A stretch of DNA of 18,829 bases from Alphaproteobacteria bacterium (GTDB lineage Bacteria; Pseudomonadota; Alphaproteobacteria; Rhizobiales; Aestuariivirgaceae): assembly GCA_026400595.1 (NCBI GenBank), contig JAPLOT010000283.1, positions 1 to 18,829 of the forward strand. Direction: 5' to 3'. Position 1 is the stretch's first letter. The number at the start of each line of letters is the position of its first letter. Positions 15,008-18,829 of this stretch are shown here, one piece after another. The notes beneath the pieces were generated by a model. That model worked only from the letters and a program-made list of their open reading frames with translations. It had not been told where the DNA came from and made no database searches. The translations under genes and the position numbers were made by a program.

Positions 15008-16480
15008 ATGACCGACTACGAGAACTTTATCAAGACTCCGGGGCGCGCCGACCTCATCAAGCAGGTGCGCAAGAAGATCGACGCGCTCGGCATCGAGTAC
15101 CTCTACCTGCAGTTCGTGTCGGTCACCGGCCGCATCATGGGCAAGGGCATTCCTGCTGATCACTGGGAGAACATCGCCAATGGCGGCTTCCAGCTCGTCT
15201 ACGGCTCCACCGTCAACCTCTTCATGAACCGCCGCGGCGAGTATCTCGGCTACGGCCCGGAGGCCGCCGAGCTCGTCGGCGTTCCCGAACCGGAAACCTT
15301 CATGCAGCTGCCCTGGGACAAGCGCGTGGCGCGCATGTTCTGCACCCTCTTCCGCAACCGCGAGGAGCGCGAAGATCCAGGCGCCTTTCTCACCGCCGAT
15401 TGCCGCGGCAACCTGCGCCGCATCCACGATCAGTTCGAGAAGGATCACGGCCTTCGCATGCGCCACGGCACCGAGCCGGAAATGATGTGGCTCAAGAAGG
15501 ACGAGAACGGCAAGCCAAATGGCGGTTTCTCCAACCCTTACTGCTACCACATCGACCAGTTCGAGAGCCTGCGCCCGGTCTACATGAAGGTCATCGAATA
15601 CGGCCGCAAGATGGGCCTCGACATGATCCAGGGCGATCACGAGGACGCGCCCGGACAGATCGAGCTCAACTTCAACTATGACGATGCGCTGCGTACAGCA
15701 GACAGGCTGACCACCTATCGCCAGATCTGCGCGCAGGTGGCCCGCGAGTTCAACATTATCGCCTGTTTCATGTGCAAGCCCTTCATGGGTGTGTCGGCCA
15801 ACGGCTGCCATCACAACATCTCGCTGTGGAAGGGCGGCAAGGACGAATTCAAGGTGCTCGGCAACGACCCGAAGAACCTGCCCGGCTTCGAGCACAACTT
15901 CATGTACCGCCGCGGCGGCACGAACACCTTCATGCCGGAAGGCGATGATCCGCGCATGCCGGGCAAGGTCGGCCTCTATGTGATCGGCGGAATCGTGAAG
16001 CATCTCTCCGCGCTCACCGCCATCGGCTGCTCGACGGTGAACTCTTACCGCCGACTGTGGGATACGGGCTTCTGGGCACCGGTCTTCGCCGACTGGGGCT
16101 TTCAGAACCGCACCACGGGCCTGCGCGTCTCGGCGCCTGGCCGCTTCGAATACCGCGCGGTCGACTCGATGGTGAACCCCTACATCATGGCGGGCGCCAT
16201 CCTGCGCGCTGCCGACGACGGCATCCGCCACAAGATCGACCCCGGCAAGCCGGAAGAGCGCAACATCTATGCCGCTATGGAAGCGGGCAAGCAGGTCAAG
16301 AAGCTGCCCATGACGCTCGGTGACGCGCTCGAAGCGCTGAAGAAGGACGATGTCGTCAAGTCCGCCATGCCGGGCGAAATGCATCGCCTCTACGACGAGT
16401 ACAAGCGCGACGAATGGGAGCGCTTCCTCCACACCTCGACGGAGTGGGACCTCGAAACCTATCTCAACTGCCTGCCGTAA
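15008..16480 (+). CDS. Glutamine synthetase-like ligase (GlnT/GmaS-related, probable gamma-glutamylamide synthetase)
   Basis: A 490-aa ATP-dependent ligase of the glutamine synthetase fold. GS landmarks are conserved: E156/E158 in GTEPEMM, E212 and E219 in HEDAPGQIELNF, the active-site loop KPFMGVSANGCHHNIS (H268), HLSALTAIGCSTVNSYRRL, and the R-x-E-x-R element in APGRFEYRAVDSMVNPY. The closest pattern I know is rhizobial GlnT (HEDANGQ, NGCHCHIS), but this protein is about 55 residues longer and has Asn where GlnT has the second His of the loop. I chose the ATG at 15008 because AAGGA then sits at normal spacing; the ATG at 15002 is too close. Standing before GlxBCD, it may couple glutamate to an amine other than ammonia, as GmaS does for methylamine. 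Plain glutamine synthesis is the alternative. Confidence 0.82.
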   Translation: MTDYENFIKTPGRADLIKQVRKKIDALGIEYLYLQFVSVTGRIMGKGIPADHWENIANGGFQLVYGSTVNLFMNRRGEYLGYGPEAAELVGVPEPETFMQLPWDKRVARMFCTLFRNREEREDPGAFLTADCRGNLRRIHDQFEKDHGLRMRHGTEPEMMWLKKDENGKPNGGFSNPYCYHIDQFESLRPVYMKVIEYGRKMGLDMIQGDHEDAPGQIELNFNYDDALRTADRLTTYRQICAQVAREFNIIACFMCKPFMGVSANGCHHNISLWKGGKDEFKVLGNDPKNLPGFEHNFMYRRGGTNTFMPEGDDPRMPGKVGLYVIGGIVKHLSALTAIGCSTVNSYRRLWDTGFWAPVFADWGFQNRTTGLRVSAPGRFEYRAVDSMVNPYIMAGAILRAADDGIRHKIDPGKPEERNIYAAMEAGKQVKKLPMTLGDALEALKKDDVVKSAMPGEMHRLYDEYKRDEWERFLHTSTEWDLETYLNCLP

Positions 16481-16497
16481 AGGAGACCACAGCAACC

Positions 16498-17433
16498 ATG
16501 TGCGGGATCGCAGGACTGATCCATCGCGACGGATCCGGCAACATCGGTCAGGAAATGACCGCCATGTTGCAGTCGCTGAAGCATCGCGGGCCGGACTCGA
16601 CTGGCTATGCGATCTACGGAAGCCCGGGACGCAACGAATATGTGATGCGCTTCAAGGTGGCCGAACAGGAAGACATGTCGAAGGGGTTCGACATTCACGA
16701 TGAAGTACGCCGCCGCCGCGGCATCGTCGAGGAACGCCTGGCCACGCTGGGTGTCCATGTGATCGAACGCGACGATGCCACGGAATATGCCTATCGCTAC
16801 CGCATCCAATACGACGGTGATATGAAGAAGCTCGCCGACTACGTGGAAGACGTGGAAGGCACCGAGATCCTCTCCATGGGCAATGCCCTGGAACTCATCA
16901 AGGATCTGGGCGACGCGGCCCGCGTTGCCGATCAGTACGATCTCCGCAAGTTCAAGGGCACGCATGGCATTGGCCACACCCGCATGGCCACCGAGTCGGA
17001 CGTCGACATCCGCTCGGCCCATCCCTACTGGGCCTATCCCTACAACGACATCGCGGTCGTCCATAATGGGCAGATCACCAACTACTGGATGATGCGCCGC
17101 GAGTTCGAGCGCAAAGGCCACCGCTTCATGTCGAATTGCGACTCCGAGTTGCTGGCGGTCTACACGGCTTACAACCTGGAGCATGGCGCCACGCTGGAGG
17201 ACTCCCTCAAGCAGTCGATCCAGGACATTGACGGCGTCTTCACCTACTTGGTCTCGACCAAGGACTCGCTCGGCATGGCCAAGGACACGATGGCCGCAAA
17301 GCCGATGGTCCTCTACGAGAGCGACAATCTTGTCGCGCTCGCATCCGAGGAAGTGGCGATCCGCTCGGTGATCCACCACGAGATCGACACCTGGGATCCC
17401 TATGATGAGGAGGTTCGCGTATGGCGGGCGTGA
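16498..17433 (+). CDS. glxB: Class II glutamine amidotransferase, GlxB/MgsA-like
   Basis: A 311-aa stand-alone N-terminal-nucleophile amidotransferase domain, equivalent to the glutaminase part of glutamate synthase. C2 follows the initiator Met (MCGIAGL), as needed for the Ntn nucleophile. Other signature sites are HRGPDSTG (29-36), GHTRMAT (159-165), the oxyanion-side HNG (189-191) and SNCDSELLA (212-220). About 100 residues between the first two blocks form an insertion relative to PurF or AsnB. In the N-methylglutamate system the matching protein (MgsA) takes the amine from gamma-glutamylmethylamide. The start has AAAGGAG 12 bases upstream. It begins 17 bases after the ligase gene and its end overlaps glxC by 13 bases, so all are co-transcribed. 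Confidence 0.88.
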   Translation: MCGIAGLIHRDGSGNIGQEMTAMLQSLKHRGPDSTGYAIYGSPGRNEYVMRFKVAEQEDMSKGFDIHDEVRRRRGIVEERLATLGVHVIERDDATEYAYRYRIQYDGDMKKLADYVEDVEGTEILSMGNALELIKDLGDAARVADQYDLRKFKGTHGIGHTRMATESDVDIRSAHPYWAYPYNDIAVVHNGQITNYWMMRREFERKGHRFMSNCDSELLAVYTAYNLEHGATLEDSLKQSIQDIDGVFTYLVSTKDSLGMAKDTMAAKPMVLYESDNLVALASEEVAIRSVIHHEIDTWDPYDEEVRVWRA

Positions 17434-18278
17434 CGACGGCCAAGAAGGACCATCTCAGCCATGAGATGGGCATGCACACGGAAGGCCTGCTCGGCCGCAC
17501 GCAGCAGCGCTTCTTCGACATCAGCGAGGAGAATGTCGGCTACGGCTATCCCGATGCGCCGGATGTGGACTTCAACAAGCGTGCCGAGATCGACTGCGAG
17601 AATCTCGAGACGAAGCAGATCAACATCCAGCTTCGCGACCTGATCCGCCGGGGCTGCGGCACCATCGTGCTGAAGAACCCGGGTTCGAAGCACTCGATCG
17701 CCGTCGGCATTCTCAACCGCCTGAACCTCTATATCGAGGGCTCCTGCGGCTACTTCGCCTGCGGCCTGACGGATGGCCCGAACATCCGCATCAAGGGCCG
17801 CGTCGGCTGGGCCTGCGGCGAGAACATGCTGGCCGGCACCATCGTCATCGAGAAGAACGCGGGCTCGCAGTTCGGTGCGGCGCTGCGCGGCGGCGACCTG
17901 GTCTGCAAGGGCTCGGTCGGCGCACGCACCGGCATCGATCAGAAGGGCGGCAACATCCTCGTCGGTGGCGACACCGGATCCTTCACCGGCTTCATGATGC
18001 AGCGCGGCCGCATGGTGATCCTCGGCAATGCCGGCAAGAACCTCGGCGACTCCATGTACGACGGTACGATCTACCTGGGCGGCGAAGCCCGCTCGCTGGG
18101 CGTCGACGCGGTGCCCGGCGTCATGACGGATCTCGACCGCGAGTGGCTCACCCGCAAGCTGAAGATGTACGACATGTATCCGCAGGGCGGCATTGACCAC
18201 ATCAAGAAGATCGTGGCCGGCAAGCAGCTCTGGAACTACGACAACCTCGAACCGGGCGAAAAGAAGCTCGTGCTGTGA
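17421..18278 (+). CDS. glxC: Glutamate synthase GXGXG-domain protein, GlxC/MgsB-like
   Basis: A 285-aa protein matching the C-terminal right-handed beta-helix (GXGXG) domain of the glutamate synthase large subunit, here a separate polypeptide. The glycine-rich rungs run from about residue 80 to 225: LRDLIRRGCGTIVLKNPGSK, IEGSCGYFACGLTDGPNIRI, KGRVGWACGENMLAGTIVIE, then GGDTGSFTGFMMQRGRMVI and GNAGKNLGDSMYDGTIYLGG. This domain has no catalysis of its own; it holds the amidotransferase and FMN domains together around the ammonia or amine channel. GAGGAGG precedes the ATG at 17421, inside the end of glxB, so translation is probably coupled. Matching proteins are called GlxC in rhizobia and MgsB in the N-methylglutamate synthase complex. 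Confidence 0.88.
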   Translation: MAGVTTAKKDHLSHEMGMHTEGLLGRTQQRFFDISEENVGYGYPDAPDVDFNKRAEIDCENLETKQINIQLRDLIRRGCGTIVLKNPGSKHSIAVGILNRLNLYIEGSCGYFACGLTDGPNIRIKGRVGWACGENMLAGTIVIEKNAGSQFGAALRGGDLVCKGSVGARTGIDQKGGNILVGGDTGSFTGFMMQRGRMVILGNAGKNLGDSMYDGTIYLGGEARSLGVDAVPGVMTDLDREWLTRKLKMYDMYPQGGIDHIKKIVAGKQLWNYDNLEPGEKKLVL

Positions 18279-18294
18279 TGAGGATTTGAAGAAC

Positions 18295-18829
18295 ATGGCA
18301 AAGAAGAAGAAGTCCAAGACCGTCGCAGCCCGCAAGGCAACCGCGGTCAAGCGCTCAGCGCCCGTGAAGGCGAAGAAGGCGATGCCTCTGGCCAAGCCCA
18401 AGAAGGCCGGCGTGGCGCGAACCGCCACGGGCATGGTGGCCCTGGCCAAGAAGGCGCCAGCCGAAACCAAGAAGTATATTCTTGGCTCGTCCAAGATCTT
18501 CACGCCGGAAGTCATCAACGACATCCACATCAAGTCCGAGCTTGGCCGCTACCGCATGCGCGGTTTCTCGCTCTTCAAGAAGATCCCGCACTGGGACGAC
18601 CTGACCTTCCTGCCCGGCACGCTGACGCGCTTCGTCATCGAGGGCTATCGCGAGAAATGCGAGACGAAGACCATCATCGGCCCGCGCGCCAAGCGGCCCA
18701 TGGTGCTCGACATTCCGATCTACGTCACCGGCATGTCCTTCGGCGCCCTGTCCTACGAAGCGAAGATCGCGCTGGCCCGTGGCGCCACCATGGCCGGCTC
18801 GGCCACATGCTCCGGCGAAGGCGGCATGA
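18295..18829 (+). CDS. glxD: FMN-binding glutamate synthase-domain protein, GlxD/MgsC-like, with lysine-rich N-terminal tail (partial)
   Basis: The frame is open from the ATG at 18295 to the window edge, 178 codons; the 3' end is outside. Residues from about 85 match the FMN-binding domain of glutamate synthase: GRYRMRGFSLFKKIPHWDDL, IEGYREKCETKTIIG, IPIYVTGMSFGALSYEAKIA and GATMAGSATCSGEGGM. This domain forms glutamate (or N-alkylglutamate in MgsC) from 2-oxoglutarate and the channelled amine. Unusual is the first stretch of about 60 residues: 17 Lys and 3 Arg against one Glu, with many Ala and Pro (for example SAPVKAKKAMPLAKPKKAGV), like a histone H1 tail. A later start at Met47 would remove most of it, but I see no better ribosome site there. 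The gene begins 16 bases after glxC. Confidence 0.87.
   Translation, partial: MAKKKKSKTVAARKATAVKRSAPVKAKKAMPLAKPKKAGVARTATGMVALAKKAPAETKKYILGSSKIFTPEVINDIHIKSELGRYRMRGFSLFKKIPHWDDLTFLPGTLTRFVIEGYREKCETKTIIGPRAKRPMVLDIPIYVTGMSFGALSYEAKIALARGATMAGSATCSGEGGM

Noticed and set aside
13539..16495. Two long minus-strand frames opposite the FAD and GS-like genes
   Set aside because: Antisense shadows; the plus-strand proteins have complete conserved motifs.
16459..18533. Long minus-strand frames opposite glxB, glxC and glxD
   Set aside because: Antisense shadows of genes with clear domain motifs; they also cross gene borders without ribosome sites.
1..18829. CRISPR arrays, insertion sequences, toxin-antitoxin or phage-defence genes
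   Set aside because: No regular long repeats, transposase motifs or defence-type proteins were found on reading both strands.

Overview
The window looks like chromosomal DNA of a GC-rich alphaproteobacterium, most likely of the Rhizobiales/Hyphomicrobiales type. This is an inference from the glutathione reductase active-site form CVIRGC, the gph/rpiA/gor grouping, and the GlnT-like glutamine synthetase beside glxB-glxC-glxD-type genes. No transposase, integrase, phage gene or CRISPR array was seen. Genes are packed tightly: no gene-free stretch exceeds 300 bases, and the longest spacers (about 168, 139, 98 and 81 bases) carry regulatory-looking repeats or promoter-like boxes.

Left part (1-6810). 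The 5' end of ileS runs off the left edge on the minus strand. Next come a ureohydrolase of the agmatinase/guanidinobutyrase family (minus) and, divergent from it, a DUF1989 protein (plus). Then there is a minus-strand set gabD-rpiA-gor in which each junction is a 4-base start/stop overlap. gph lies divergent from gabD, with a perfect 7-bp inverted repeat between them. The ureohydrolase, DUF1989 and GabD could act together on guanidino compounds feeding GABA and succinate, but that is context-based inference.

Middle (6849-10740). A tRNA-Val(CAC) is followed by iorA-iorB, encoding a two-subunit indolepyruvate (arylpyruvate) ferredoxin oxidoreductase. An 18-bp palindrome lies upstream of iorA. 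The 3' end of iorB overlaps a convergent MarR-type regulator by 9 bases.

Right part (10732-18829). A minus-strand group (GntR/FCD regulator, phytanoyl-CoA-dioxygenase-like protein, OsmC-like protein, MarR-like regulator) is divergent from a plus-strand group. The plus-strand group holds a sarcosine-oxidase-like FAD protein, a divergent glutamine-synthetase-like ligase, and three separate pieces of glutamate synthase: GlxB (amidotransferase), GlxC (GXGXG domain) and GlxD (FMN domain, cut by the right edge). Its logic matches the N-methylglutamate route: amine plus glutamate to gamma-glutamylamide, then to N-alkylglutamate, then oxidation back to glutamate plus aldehyde. However, a single FAD protein stands where the four-subunit MgdABCD dehydrogenase would be. 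The divergent spacer holds ATTGG-type motifs at 10-11 bp steps, and GlxD begins with a lysine/alanine-rich, histone-H1-like tail. This cluster is the best candidate in the window for something undescribed.
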